Source: Candidatus Adamsella avium (GTDB lineage: Bacteria > Cyanobacteriota > Vampirovibrionia > Gastranaerophilales > CAJFVJ01). From it: 64,000 nucleotides of DNA. Position 1 is the first letter of the stretch. Each line of letters begins with the position of its first letter. The stretch lies in NCBI GenBank assembly GCA_904420445.1, contig CAJFVJ010000002.1:247011-311010 (forward strand), given 5' to 3'. Both the position numbers and the translations under genes were made by a program. Positions 54,402 through 63,787 of this stretch are shown piece after piece. The notes under the pieces were generated by a model. That model had not been told where the DNA came from. It was given only the letters and a program-made list of their open reading frames with translations, and ran no database searches.

Positions 54402-54857
54402 TTAGAAAAAGCTTATTGAACTTATAGACTCAAGTAACTCAAGATATTCTTTCTTCAAAACCTCATAAGATATTTTAAACGGTTTTATATCAATTTCTTC
54501 TCCTATTGCTTTAGTATAAGTATCCGCCCATTCTTTTATTTCTTGTTGATTCTTTGGAACTTTTATGAAAATATCATCTGCACTTTCATCAGCCTTTTTT
54601 AGTATAGGATACTGTTTTCCCATCTCTTCTATACATTTTGTTTGCAAGACAATTTCTCCAAGAGTATTTGATAAATCTGTTTTTTTGAAAGAGTCGCTGT
54701 TGATGTCAATGCCTGTCATCGATTTGATGATTTTCTTATCAGTTTCAATTGTGCCAGATTTCCTGGAAATAGGATATCCCGATATAAAAGACAAAACATC
54801 TTTTGTTTTAAATTTCTCTCCAAAGTTTATGTAGTTATGGTTCGTATTGATTTGCAA
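54402..54857 (-). CDS. Hypothetical protein of the MQIN...NFG type
   Basis: 151 residues, no signal peptide. It begins MQINTNHNYINFGEKFKT, so NFG sits near residue 11. The rest is charged with helices (IVLQTKCIEEMGKQYPILKK; EEIDIKPFKISYEVLKKEYL). No family recognised. AGGAGAAAG precedes the ATG. Confidence 0.6.
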   Translation of the reverse strand: MQINTNHNYINFGEKFKTKDVLSFISGYPISRKSGTIETDKKIIKSMTGIDINSDSFKKTDLSNTLGEIVLQTKCIEEMGKQYPILKKADESADDIFIKVPKNQQEIKEWADTYTKAIGEEIDIKPFKISYEVLKKEYLELLESISSISFF

Positions 54858-54911
54858 TATTCTTTCTCCTTTTAGATATATTTAGTTAAAATCAAAAAAG
54901 AAAATAAATTG

Positions 54912-55487
54912 CTAAAGAATATGCATAATAATTCCTGCGACTGCTCCTATAAGCAGAAAAATCAGAGGATCTTTTTTGTAATAGAAACTGAAAATAAAAA
55001 GACAGATAATTAAAACAATTGCTTTTATATCAAGAAAAGATGTGATTTTTGCAAACGAAAATGAATTGAACGCCATAGATCTGATTGCGCAGTCTTTGAA
55101 TAACCTGATGGAAACAGCTCCTATCATTGCAGCTGTCGCAGGACGCAGAGCATAAAGAGCCGATTCTACAAAAAAATTGTTCCTGAACTTTTTCAGCATC
55201 TTGGATATCATTACAACCATAAAATATGACGGCATCATAATGGCTGAGGTGGCAATTATTGAACCTATTATCCCTGCTGTTTTGAAACCTGCATAAGTCG
55301 CAACGTTTAATCCTACAGGCCCCGGAGTTATGCTTGAAATTGCAAGCATCTGTGTGAGCTCAACAGGCGAAAACCAGTGATATTGCTCGGACATATGATA
55401 CAAAAAAGGAAGAGTCGCATATCCCCCGCCTAAGGAGAACAAACCTATTTTGAAAAATTCAAAATATAAAAGGAAATACAACTTCAT
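54912..55487 (-). CDS. Chromate transporter, half subunit 2
   Basis: 191 residues from ATG 55487, with AGAGGG just upstream; the frame also opens further at 55514. About five membrane segments. FFKIGLFSLGGGYATLPFL is the CHR-domain signature and ISSITPGPVGLNVATYAGF a second. Short-chain CHR proteins work as pairs to expel chromate or transport related anions. Overlaps the upstream half by 4 bp (ATGA). Confidence 0.9.
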   Translation of the reverse strand: MKLYFLLYFEFFKIGLFSLGGGYATLPFLYHMSEQYHWFSPVELTQMLAISSITPGPVGLNVATYAGFKTAGIIGSIIATSAIMMPSYFMVVMISKMLKKFRNNFFVESALYALRPATAAMIGAVSIRLFKDCAIRSMAFNSFSFAKITSFLDIKAIVLIICLFIFSFYYKKDPLIFLLIGAVAGIIMHIL

Positions 55488-56026
55488 CTTCTGCCCTCTT
55501 TTCTCTTTTTCCAAACAATTCCGAGCACAGCGGCGAAGATTATTAATAAAGCGGGAGAAACCCCGATGATTGAAAGAATAAACATCAATATGAATACAAA
55601 CAGCGTGAATTTATCAACAATGCTTGTATTCCATACCTCTTTTACTGTCAGAAATATGAGTATGATGATGGCTATATTTACACCCCAGAAGATGTTATTC
55701 ATAAGCGTTGATTTTGCAAGTTCCGTGAGAATTGAGGCAAGCAGAATTATTGCAAGAAAAGGCGGGATGGTAAGCCCTAGCAAAGTAACAATAGCACCTG
55801 TTTTACCTCTCAGTTTGTAACCGATGAAAATTGCCGTGTTTGCAGCTATCAACCCTGGAACACACTGACCGAGAGCATAAAAGTCAATCAGCTCCTCTTT
55901 TGTTATCCATTTTCTTTTATCAACCAGTTCTGACTGCAGAAGAGGAACAATTACATATCCGCCGCCGAGCAGAAGACAGCCGATTTTCAGGAATACAAGA
56001 AATATATTAATAAACGATGTATTCAT
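55484..56026 (-). CDS. Chromate transporter, half subunit 1
   Basis: 180 residues, a second CHR domain: FLKIGCLLLGGGYVIVPLL, YALGQCVPGLIAANTAIFIG, and GAIVTLLGLTIPPF. It pairs with the gene at 54912. Divergent from bioA, with about 75 bp between starts. Confidence 0.9.
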   Translation of the reverse strand: MNTSFINIFLVFLKIGCLLLGGGYVIVPLLQSELVDKRKWITKEELIDFYALGQCVPGLIAANTAIFIGYKLRGKTGAIVTLLGLTIPPFLAIILLASILTELAKSTLMNNIFWGVNIAIIILIFLTVKEVWNTSIVDKFTLFVFILMFILSIIGVSPALLIIFAAVLGIVWKKRKEGRR

Positions 56027-56099
56027 AATAACTATTCTAATCCAAACATTTTCTTTGTACTAAAATTTAGATACGGACTCTTTGAAAGAAGGCAAAAAA

Positions 56100-57338
56100 A
56101 TGAACACTATATGGCATCCATTTACTCAACACGGTCTTGAAGAGGATATAATCAAAATTTCTTATACACGGGATGAATTTCTTATATCATCTGATGGTCG
56201 AAAGATTATAGACGGGATTTCTTCCTGGTGGGTGAATACCCTCGGACATAGGAATCCTAAAATTATGAAAGCAATTGAAGAAGAAGCAAAAAAAACAGAC
56301 CAGCTGATTTTTGCAGGGTTTACCCATGAACCTGCGCTCAAAGTAGCGGAGCTTCTTGGCGAATTTCTCCCTGAAAAACTCAAATACACTTTCTTCTCTG
56401 ACAGCGGGTCAACCTCTGTTGAGGTTGCTCTCAAGATGGCTGTCGGATATTTTTATAATAAATTCGGGAAAGATAAATCAAAAATAGTTGCCTTCGAGCA
56501 CTCTTATCACGGAGACACCTTCGGGGGGATGTCTTCAGGCGCAAGGAGTGTTTTTAATAAACCTTATTCTCATATGCTCTTTGATGTAATACACATCCCG
56601 TATCCAGAAAAGGGCTTGGAAGATAAGACCATCAGCACATATAGAAAACTTCTCGAACAAAAACATAATGAAATAGGCGCAATTATTTTGGAACCGCTTG
56701 TACTCGGCTCTGGCGGTATGCTGACTTATGAACCCTTTGTCCTTGATGAACTCTATAAACTCTCAAAAGAATACGATGTGTTCTTTATCCTCGATGAAGT
56801 TATGACAGGGTGGGGAAGAACCGGTACTATGTTTGCATTTGAACAAAGCAATATTGTTCCTGATATTATATGCCTTTCAAAAGGTTTAACAGGCGGCTCA
56901 CTCCCTCTTGCTGCTACCGTTGCTTCAGAAGAAATTTATGAGGCTTTCTACAGCAAAGATAAAGCAAAAATGTTTTACCATAGCTCATCCTACACAGCCA
57001 ACCCAGTTGCCTGCGCTGCTGCTGCGGCAAATCTTGAAATATGGAAAGAAGAAGATATCCTTGACAGGGTTAGAAAAATAACCGAATTCTATGAAAAACA
57101 GGCATCTAACTTCAAAAATCCCCGTATTCTCGGTGATATCTTTGCTTTTGATATTGATGGAGAAGGCAATGATTATCTTGCCGGTGTTGCCCCAAAACTC
57201 TATGACTTTTACAGAAAGAATGATGTGCTATTGCGCCCTCTCGGAAATACCGTTTATGTCATGCCACCTTATTGCATATCTGAAAATAGCCTGAGCAGAG
57301 TATTCGAGGTGATAGAAGAATCTAAAAAGCTTTTATAA
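56100..57338 (+). CDS. bioA: Adenosylmethionine-8-amino-7-oxononanoate aminotransferase (BioA)
   Basis: 412 residues from ATG 56100, with GAAGG just upstream. Class III PLP aminotransferase: MNTIWHPFTQH and ISSWWVNTLGHRNP are BioA-specific, AFEHSYHGDTFGGMS and FFILDEVMTGWGRTG bind the cofactor, and ICLSKGLTGGSLP holds the catalytic Lys. It makes 7,8-diaminopelargonate in biotin synthesis. bioD, bioB and bioF are not near, and a 13-codon stub follows. Confidence 0.93.
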   Translation: MNTIWHPFTQHGLEEDIIKISYTRDEFLISSDGRKIIDGISSWWVNTLGHRNPKIMKAIEEEAKKTDQLIFAGFTHEPALKVAELLGEFLPEKLKYTFFSDSGSTSVEVALKMAVGYFYNKFGKDKSKIVAFEHSYHGDTFGGMSSGARSVFNKPYSHMLFDVIHIPYPEKGLEDKTISTYRKLLEQKHNEIGAIILEPLVLGSGGMLTYEPFVLDELYKLSKEYDVFFILDEVMTGWGRTGTMFAFEQSNIVPDIICLSKGLTGGSLPLAATVASEEIYEAFYSKDKAKMFYHSSSYTANPVACAAAAANLEIWKEEDILDRVRKITEFYEKQASNFKNPRILGDIFAFDIDGEGNDYLAGVAPKLYDFYRKNDVLLRPLGNTVYVMPPYCISENSLSRVFEVIEESKKLL

Positions 57339-57380
57339 ATGATTGACTACAAAGAGCTATACAATAAATACGCCAAATGA
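57339..57380 (+). pseudogene. 13-codon stub directly after bioA
   Basis: ATG 57339 follows the bioA stop with no gap and encodes MIDYKELYNKYAK before TGA. It resembles the first residues of a coupled next gene, perhaps a methyltransferase such as BioC, lost by deletion. A spurious short frame cannot be excluded. Confidence 0.3.
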
Positions 57381-57436
57381 ATTAATATTTATAGGACATA
57401 TAATGATAAAATTTTCTCAGGAGAATATTCTTAGAC

Positions 57437-58930
57437 ATGTCTTTCAAAAACAAAGTTATTAATTCGGTATTCTGCATTTTCTTGCTGTTTTTTGCTCAAA
57501 ACGCCGTTTTTGCCATAGATGAAGAAACAATCGAAAACAAACCAGTCGAAGCAAAAGTAAGCAAAGATGTTGTTTTGAATCTTGATGATTGTATAAAAAT
57601 CGCCCTGCGAAACAGCCCTCAGATAGAAATTTCTGAGAACGAAATTCTCCTTTATAAGGCAAGACTCGGGCAGGCAAAGGCTGATTATTCTCCGACTCTC
57701 GGGCTTAATAACGGGTATTCCCACACAAAACACAGCTTGATAGATGAACTTGTACTTGCAAATTTATCTGTAAACCAGCTTATATACAACTTTGGAAAGA
57801 CATCTTCAAAAATAAAAGTACAGAAATTCAACCTGAAATCAGCAGACTTCGGGCTTGAAAACGTAATTCTCCAAACAATCTATAATGTAAAAAATGCTTA
57901 CTACGGTGTTCTCTTTGCAAAGGTCGAGCAGGATATAAAACTAAGAAACGCCCAGCTCGCTGAAAGACATTATGAGATGGCAAAAGGTTTCTACGATGTC
58001 GGTATGAAATCCTATATAGATGTGACGAATGCTGAAGTTACCTATAACAACGCCAAAATTGAATATGTTCAGGCTATGACAAACTACAGAAACGCAATTA
58101 TTGCTCTTAATAACTCCATGTATCTTGTAGACAGTGCAAAATATTCTGTTTCAGACACTGAAGATTTCAACATGCCAAAAGGTCTTTCTGAAAAAGAAGC
58201 CGAACAGGTTTATCAAAAATATGTTTTACCTGAGAAAAGTCATGTTTCTCAAAATATCGACGAGAGTGCTCAAACAAAAACAGAACAGGGCTCATCGTCG
58301 TCGGTTGTTTTGAAATCAGGTCTTGTAAAGCATAATATGCTTGAGAACTTCAAGTTTACTCCATATAATATTGAAATGGACGAAGCAATAAAAACAGCAT
58401 ACGAGAACAGACCCGATTTGAAAGCTCTTCTTGCAAAAGAAAAATCAGCAAAAGAGTCTTTGCGCTTGGCAAAAAAAGAATACTTTCCCGATTTGAACGC
58501 AAGTTTATCAACGGGCTTTATGGGAGATAACTTCCCGGTTCATCACACTCTTCGCCTCGGTGCTTCTTTGAATATTCCGACAGTCAATCCTATGTTGACA
58601 AAATATAAAATTGATGAGAGCAAAGTGAACCTTAGCACCGCTCTTGCGAATATTACTCTCCAAAAACAAAATATTTTCTTTGATGTCCAAAAGGCGCATA
58701 CAAACCTGAAAGAAATCGAAAGAAGAATCCCTCTTCTCGATGCGACGGTAAAACAAGCTTTCCAGAACTTTGAACTGGCTGATGGCAGATATGAAGTCGG
58801 TCTTGGAAATTATATCGAGCTGCAGGATGCTCAAACGGATTATAATAACGCACAGCTTGCGTATGCTCAGGCTGTTTATGATTACAACATGGCAAGAATT
58901 TATCTTGAATATTCTATGGGGGTAAAATGA
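57437..58930 (+). CDS. TolC-family outer-membrane efflux protein
   Basis: 497 residues with a signal peptide ending near AVFA. The two TolC (OEP) repeats are visible as LNLDDCIKIALRNSPQIEIS and, in the second half, AIKTAYENRPDLKALLAK, with GYSHTKHS and FSLS-like barrel strands; the helices carry VKNAYYGVLFAKVEQDIKLR. A Ser/Gln-rich insert (about residues 270-295) separates the halves. It forms the trimeric outer-membrane channel of the tripartite pump. The next ATG overlaps its stop (ATGA). Confidence 0.9.
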   Translation: MSFKNKVINSVFCIFLLFFAQNAVFAIDEETIENKPVEAKVSKDVVLNLDDCIKIALRNSPQIEISENEILLYKARLGQAKADYSPTLGLNNGYSHTKHSLIDELVLANLSVNQLIYNFGKTSSKIKVQKFNLKSADFGLENVILQTIYNVKNAYYGVLFAKVEQDIKLRNAQLAERHYEMAKGFYDVGMKSYIDVTNAEVTYNNAKIEYVQAMTNYRNAIIALNNSMYLVDSAKYSVSDTEDFNMPKGLSEKEAEQVYQKYVLPEKSHVSQNIDESAQTKTEQGSSSSVVLKSGLVKHNMLENFKFTPYNIEMDEAIKTAYENRPDLKALLAKEKSAKESLRLAKKEYFPDLNASLSTGFMGDNFPVHHTLRLGASLNIPTVNPMLTKYKIDESKVNLSTALANITLQKQNIFFDVQKAHTNLKEIERRIPLLDATVKQAFQNFELADGRYEVGLGNYIELQDAQTDYNNAQLAYAQAVYDYNMARIYLEYSMGVK

Positions 58931-60084
58931 AGAAAAAAGGACTTATTATCCTTGGCATAATTTTTATAATAATTGCTGTTTCAGTATTGATAAATATGAA
59001 TGCAAACAAAGAGCAATATAAAACAAGAGCGCTGAAAAAACGTACAATCGTCCAGAGCGTGTTCGCCTCAGGTACTGTTAACCCTGTTATTACTGTCAGC
59101 ATAGGTTCTCAGGTATCTGGAACAATCAAAGAACTTTATGTCGACTTCAACTCTGAGGTAAAAAAAGGTCAGCTGCTTGCCCAGATTGACCCTGCTCTTT
59201 TTGAAGCAAGGGTAAACGAGTCCAGAGCCAGTTTGAACAATGCTCAGGCAAACTATGAGAGAGTCAAAAGTGTTATGGAAAATGACCTGAAAACCTATAA
59301 CAGATATAAAGCTCTTTATGAACGAAAATTTGTAGCCAAAAGCGAACTTGATTTGGCAGAAAGCACTTATAAAGCTGATGTTGCTTCTCTGAATGCCGCA
59401 AAGGCTCAAATAGCACAGGCAAAAGCTACTCTTGATAATAATCTTACAAACCTAAGGTATACAAGAATAATCTCCCCTGTTGACGGCATAGTTGTTTCTC
59501 GTTCTGTTGACGTCGGACAAACCGTTGCTGCCAGTTTCCAAACTCCTACTTTGTTCTCTGTCGCACAGGATTTGACCAAAATGCAGATAGATACAAGCGT
59601 TGTTGAAGCTGATATAGGACGGGTCAAAGTCGGTCAGGACGTTGAATATACAATTGACGGTTATCCAGATGAAACTTTTACCGGTAAGGTCTCTCAGGTG
59701 AGAATTTCTCCGACGACTGTCCAGAACGTTGTTACTTATAACGTCGTTATTATAATCGATAACAAAGACCTTAAGCTGATACCCGGGATGACTGCAAATG
59801 TTTCTATTATCACAAACAAAAAGGAAAATGTCCTCTGTGCTGATAACAGAGCGCTGAAATTCAGCCCGCAGACAACCAAAGACGGTGCGAAGAAAAAATA
59901 TCAGGAGTACGGCGTCTGGATACTCGAGAAAAACAAACCGAAGCGTGTTACCGTCCAAATAGGCGCAAGTGATGAAAATTACACGGAAATAACCTCTGAT
60001 GAACTCAAAGAAGGTGATAGAGTTATTATTTCCTCGACGAGCAAGGGAAAAGCTGCCGTAAAAAGACGTATGAGACCGTTCTAA
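58927..60084 (+). CDS. MacA-like periplasmic adaptor (HlyD/RND-type membrane fusion protein)
   Basis: 385 residues. One N-terminal membrane anchor (LIILGIIFIIIAVSVLI), a barrel-sandwich hybrid split by a helical hairpin: VFASGTVNPVITVSIGSQVSGTIKELYVDFN, a helical hairpin with KAQIAQAKATLDNN, ISPVDGIVVSRSVDVGQTV, then a beta-barrel and membrane-proximal domain. It joins the inner-membrane ABC pump to TolC. Overlaps tolC by 4 bp and precedes the ATPase gene by 1 bp. Confidence 0.92.
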   Translation: MKKKGLIILGIIFIIIAVSVLINMNANKEQYKTRALKKRTIVQSVFASGTVNPVITVSIGSQVSGTIKELYVDFNSEVKKGQLLAQIDPALFEARVNESRASLNNAQANYERVKSVMENDLKTYNRYKALYERKFVAKSELDLAESTYKADVASLNAAKAQIAQAKATLDNNLTNLRYTRIISPVDGIVVSRSVDVGQTVAASFQTPTLFSVAQDLTKMQIDTSVVEADIGRVKVGQDVEYTIDGYPDETFTGKVSQVRISPTTVQNVVTYNVVIIIDNKDLKLIPGMTANVSIITNKKENVLCADNRALKFSPQTTKDGAKKKYQEYGVWILEKNKPKRVTVQIGASDENYTEITSDELKEGDRVIISSTSKGKAAVKRRMRPF

Positions 60085-60085
60085 T

Positions 60086-60778
60086 ATGACTTCACTGATT
60101 AAAACCGAAAATATTGTCAAAACATATAACACTGGTGACTCTCTGTTTTATGCTCTGAACGGTGTCAGTCTGAGTGTTGAATACGGTGAGTTTGTGGCAA
60201 TTATGGGCTCATCAGGGTCAGGAAAATCTACTTTTATGAACCTTATCGGCTGTCTTGATGTTCCGACCTCGGGGCAGTATTTTCTTGATGGAATTGATGT
60301 TTCAAAGTTATCAAAAGATAAGCTTGCAGATATCAGAAATTTGAAACTCGGGTTTGTCTTTCAGGGATTTAATCTGATTTCCCGTACATCAGCTCTTGAA
60401 AATGTTGAAATGCCGATGATATACAAAGGTGTTGAACCAAAAGAACGTATTGAACGTGCAAAAGAAGCTCTGAAAATAGTAGGACTCGAGAAGAAGATGT
60501 ATAACCTCCCGAACCAGCTCTCAGGCGGTCAGCAGCAGAGAGTTGCAATAGCAAGAGCAATTGTGAACGACGCTCCTGTCATTCTTGCAGATGAACCGAC
60601 AGGGAACCTTGATACCAAAACAAGTTATGAAGTTATGGACTTTTTTGTCAGTTTGAATGAAGAGCAGCACAAAACTATTATGCTTGTAACCCATGAACAG
60701 GATATAGCAGACTACGCAAAAAGAGTCGTTCACTTTAGGGACGGTCATATTATAAAAGATGAGGTAAATCGAAAGTGA
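60086..60778 (+). CDS. MacB-type ABC transporter ATP-binding protein
   Basis: 230 residues: IMGSSGSGKSTFMNLIGCLD (Walker A), LGFVFQGFNLI (Q-loop), LSGGQQQRVAIARA (signature), VILADEPTGNLDTKT (Walker B) and MLVTHEQDIADYA (H-loop). Typical LolD/MacB-like ATPase, cytoplasmic. It overlaps the permease start by 4 bp (GTGA). Confidence 0.95.
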   Translation: MTSLIKTENIVKTYNTGDSLFYALNGVSLSVEYGEFVAIMGSSGSGKSTFMNLIGCLDVPTSGQYFLDGIDVSKLSKDKLADIRNLKLGFVFQGFNLISRTSALENVEMPMIYKGVEPKERIERAKEALKIVGLEKKMYNLPNQLSGGQQQRVAIARAIVNDAPVILADEPTGNLDTKTSYEVMDFFVSLNEEQHKTIMLVTHEQDIADYAKRVVHFRDGHIIKDEVNRK

Positions 60779-62004
60779 TTGACTTGGAATCCACACTGAG
60801 AATAGCTATAAGAACAATCAGAATAAACAAAATGCGCTCAATCTTGACAAGTCTTGGCATAATCATCGGCGTCAGCTCTGTTATTATTATGCTTGCAATA
60901 GGCATGGGCGCACAGCGTTCGATGGCTGAAAATATGGCAAAGATGGGAAGCAATCTCTTAATGGTCGTTTCTGGGTCAACAACATCAGGCGGTATAAGAA
61001 TGGGCGCAGGCAGCAAACAGACTCTGACTTATTCAGATGCCCTTGATATCCAGAAAAAATGCCCCTCGGTGCTTGCTGTTGCTCCCTATTTATCAGGGAC
61101 AAAACAGGTTGTCTTCGGCAATCAAAACTGGTCAACAGGAATTCAAGGAACCACTCCAAATGTAATGATTGTAAGAGATTGGGGCGTTGAATACGGACGT
61201 TCTTTCTCAGAAGAAGATGTCAGCAACTCGACAAAAGTATGCCTCCTCGGGCAGACTGTCGCAGAAAATCTCTTCGGAGATTTGGATCCTGTCGGGAAAA
61301 CCGTAAGAATAGAGGGAATGCCTTTTACGGTTGTCGGTGTCCTCGAGTCAAAAGGACAATCAGGAATGGGGCAGGATCAGGATGATACAATCATGATTCC
61401 AATCACTACGGCGCAAAAAAAATTGATAGGTGTTGATTTCCCGGGGATGGTTAGACATATTATGGTGAAAGCTGTTGATGAGGATGCTGTCTATACCGCA
61501 CAGGAAGAAATAGAAGAACTTTTGAGAACAAGACACCGCCTTGGAAGCAAGCAGGAGGATGACTTTACCATAAGAAACCTGACTCAGATGATGGAAACAG
61601 CAAAAGAGTCTGCAAAGATTATGGCTATTTTGCTGGGCTCCATTGCCTCGGTTTCTCTTCTGGTCGGAGGTATCGGGATTATGAACATTATGCTTGTATC
61701 GGTAACTGAAAGAACAAAAGAAATCGGCATCAGAATGGCGATAGGTGCTAAAGCATCTGATATAAGAATACAATTTCTCCTTGAATCTCTACTGCTCTCT
61801 TTGATGGGTGGTACAGTCGGCGTTGTTTTGGGCATTCTTCTTGCAAAGATTGTCGAAGTGTTCTTTGATTTGCCTGTTTATATTGCATGGTGGTCTTTGT
61901 TGTTGTCTTTTGGCTTCTCTGGGATTGTTGGAGTAACCTTCGGATATTACCCGGCTTATAGAGCATCTTTGCTTGACCCTATCGAAGCTCTGAGATATGA
62001 GTGA
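60775..62004 (+). CDS. MacB-type ABC transporter permease (FtsX domain)
   Basis: 409 residues beginning at GTG 60775. One membrane segment near the N-terminus, a long periplasmic domain (about 50-275: MacB_PCD, with VVSGSTTSGGIRMG and VCLLGQTVAENLFGD), then three membrane segments with SLLVGGIGIMNIMLVSVTERTKEIGIRMAIG, the FtsX signature. With the adaptor and TolC it should export a peptide, siderophore or macrolide-like compound. In classical MacB the ATPase is fused; here it is separate. Confidence 0.93.
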   Translation: MIDLESTLRIAIRTIRINKMRSILTSLGIIIGVSSVIIMLAIGMGAQRSMAENMAKMGSNLLMVVSGSTTSGGIRMGAGSKQTLTYSDALDIQKKCPSVLAVAPYLSGTKQVVFGNQNWSTGIQGTTPNVMIVRDWGVEYGRSFSEEDVSNSTKVCLLGQTVAENLFGDLDPVGKTVRIEGMPFTVVGVLESKGQSGMGQDQDDTIMIPITTAQKKLIGVDFPGMVRHIMVKAVDEDAVYTAQEEIEELLRTRHRLGSKQEDDFTIRNLTQMMETAKESAKIMAILLGSIASVSLLVGGIGIMNIMLVSVTERTKEIGIRMAIGAKASDIRIQFLLESLLLSLMGGTVGVVLGILLAKIVEVFFDLPVYIAWWSLLLSFGFSGIVGVTFGYYPAYRASLLDPIEALRYE

Positions 62005-62069
62005 TTGTTGATAGTTTTTTTTGTCTAAGCTAGAATAAACTTGATGGAAGATTTTGAGAATATCTCGTA

Positions 62070-63443
62070 GTGAAAAAGTTTTTTTTATTTTTTTGTTTGA
62101 TTTCTTTTTTAATAACAAATTTATCTTATGCCTCTGAGAGCAGTGAACTTACAAAACAGGTCGAAGAACCGGAACTTCCTCTTTCGGCAGATTCATCACA
62201 CAGCGGGGATAAACTGAATATCCATGAAGCAATAGAACTTGCCCTTGAGAAAAATGTCGACCTGAACCAGATAAGAAAAGACCATGAAATCGCAAAGAAT
62301 AACATAAAAATAGCAAACCGCCTCCAAAATCCTTCTTTTGAGATGGACTACGGAATAGGCAATACGAATAAAGGTAACCCTCAGCAAATAGGTATATCTC
62401 AGGTAATTGAACTCGGCAAACGCTCTCCACGTAAGAAGAAAGCTCAGGTCGAACTCAGGTTGAGCGACGATAGCATTAAAGCTGCCGAATTTGAAGTTAA
62501 GATGGATGTGAGAGAGGCATTCATCAGACTTGCTGCCGCTAAATCAAAACTGAAAAACATCCACGACCAAAAAGAAATTATACTGAAACTCGTTTCTATC
62601 TCTGAAACAAAAATAGAACCGAATACGCCTGATATGGATATTATGCCTTCAAAAATAGTTTTGAATCAGTTTATCCTGAAGGAAAATAACGCAAGAGCCG
62701 CCGTGCTCGCAGCGAAATATGATTTTAATAAAGCTCTGAATGTCAACCGCTCACAGGAAGATAATACTTTTTATGATATAGAAGATGATGACCTTCAGGA
62801 CGACGGGTTTGTATCTCACCTGACGCCTTCTCCAAAAAGTGTTATGCCAAAATTTGATGATGTGGCTTTATCAGCTTACGAAAAAAGATATGATTTGAAA
62901 ATAGCAAAAAATGAAATAGAAGCTGCCAAGAAAAATCTTGATATCACAATCAGACAGCGAATACCGGATATCGAAGTCGGAGGAGGATATGCATATATGT
63001 CCTCTTATCAAAACGAAGGCAACGGTATGATTTCAGGCGCCTATGCCAAAGCAAACCTCGTCAATCTCCCTCTTTTATACAACTACTCTCCTGAAATAAA
63101 AAACGCCAAACTCCAGCTTGAGCAGGCTCAATTGCGTTATGAATCAACCAAAAATAAAGCAACCACTAGCCTGATGAGCGCATATGAAAAATTCATAATT
63201 GCCCAGAAAAATCTCAACTACTACAACTCTGATTTGATTTCAAACTCGAAAGAAATTCTCAAAATAGCAGCCCAGAACTATGCGCAGGAAAAATCTGACG
63301 TAACCTCTCTTGTCTTTGTACAGCAGTCTTATAGCGAGATAATGGATGCTTACATCGATTCCTTGTGCAACTACTATATTTCATGGATTAACTTCCTCCG
63401 TGAGTATAATGATGAAACCATTGATATGAATATTTCTCTTTAA
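62070..63443 (+). CDS. Second TolC-family outer-membrane protein (CusC/CzcC-like)
   Basis: 457 residues from GTG 62070. A signal peptide ends near SYA. OEP repeats: LNIHEAIELALEKNVDLNQIRK, PSFEMDYGIGNTNKGNPQQIGISQVIELGKRSPRK-type stretch (family motif of CzcC), and a second half with ALSAYEKRYDLKIAKNEIEAAKK and a strand VGGGYAYMSS. This CzcC-like type normally pairs with heavy-metal RND pumps. No such pump is near; the gene lies 65 bp after the MacB permease, so it may be an alternative exit duct. Confidence 0.85.
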   Translation: MKKFFLFFCLISFLITNLSYASESSELTKQVEEPELPLSADSSHSGDKLNIHEAIELALEKNVDLNQIRKDHEIAKNNIKIANRLQNPSFEMDYGIGNTNKGNPQQIGISQVIELGKRSPRKKKAQVELRLSDDSIKAAEFEVKMDVREAFIRLAAAKSKLKNIHDQKEIILKLVSISETKIEPNTPDMDIMPSKIVLNQFILKENNARAAVLAAKYDFNKALNVNRSQEDNTFYDIEDDDLQDDGFVSHLTPSPKSVMPKFDDVALSAYEKRYDLKIAKNEIEAAKKNLDITIRQRIPDIEVGGGYAYMSSYQNEGNGMISGAYAKANLVNLPLLYNYSPEIKNAKLQLEQAQLRYESTKNKATTSLMSAYEKFIIAQKNLNYYNSDLISNSKEILKIAAQNYAQEKSDVTSLVFVQQSYSEIMDAYIDSLCNYYISWINFLREYNDETIDMNISL

Positions 63444-63787
63444 GATTTTAAAACTAATTGCTTTTATTAAAATATGTTAACTCAAAATACAAAGAATATT
63501 TATTTTCGATTTTCGAAAAAATATTCTTTCTTTTGTTTTTTGAAATAAGAATTTCTAAAATTTTTATTATTTTTTACATATTTATTGTATTTTTTGGGGA
63601 GTAAAAATGTTTTTTAGTATACCTTAATTATTTTGAAAATATTTTCATAAAAATTGCCTGTGCATATTTTTTAAAAAAATATGGAATATAAAAAGTAGAT
63701 ATATATAAAAATAAGTTTAAATAATTCCCTTATAAAATATAAAATTATATAATAAATAATATGATAAACTAATTTTGGAGAAACGAA
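63444..63787. other. About 340-bp very AT-rich intergenic region
   Basis: No gene is seen. It contains the AT-rich hairpin at 63491-63529 and long A/T runs. The last 20 bp hold the GGAG ribosome-binding site (63777-63780) of the pseudopilin gene. The composition suggests a promoter-rich leader or a degraded stretch. Confidence 0.6.
63491..63529 (+). terminator. AT-rich hairpin, likely terminator
   Basis: AAAGAATATTTATTTTCGA (63491-63509) pairs with TCGAAAAAATATTCTTT (63513-63529) with a small bulge, followed by a T-rich stretch. It is 47 bp after the stop of the second TolC-like gene. Confidence 0.6.
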
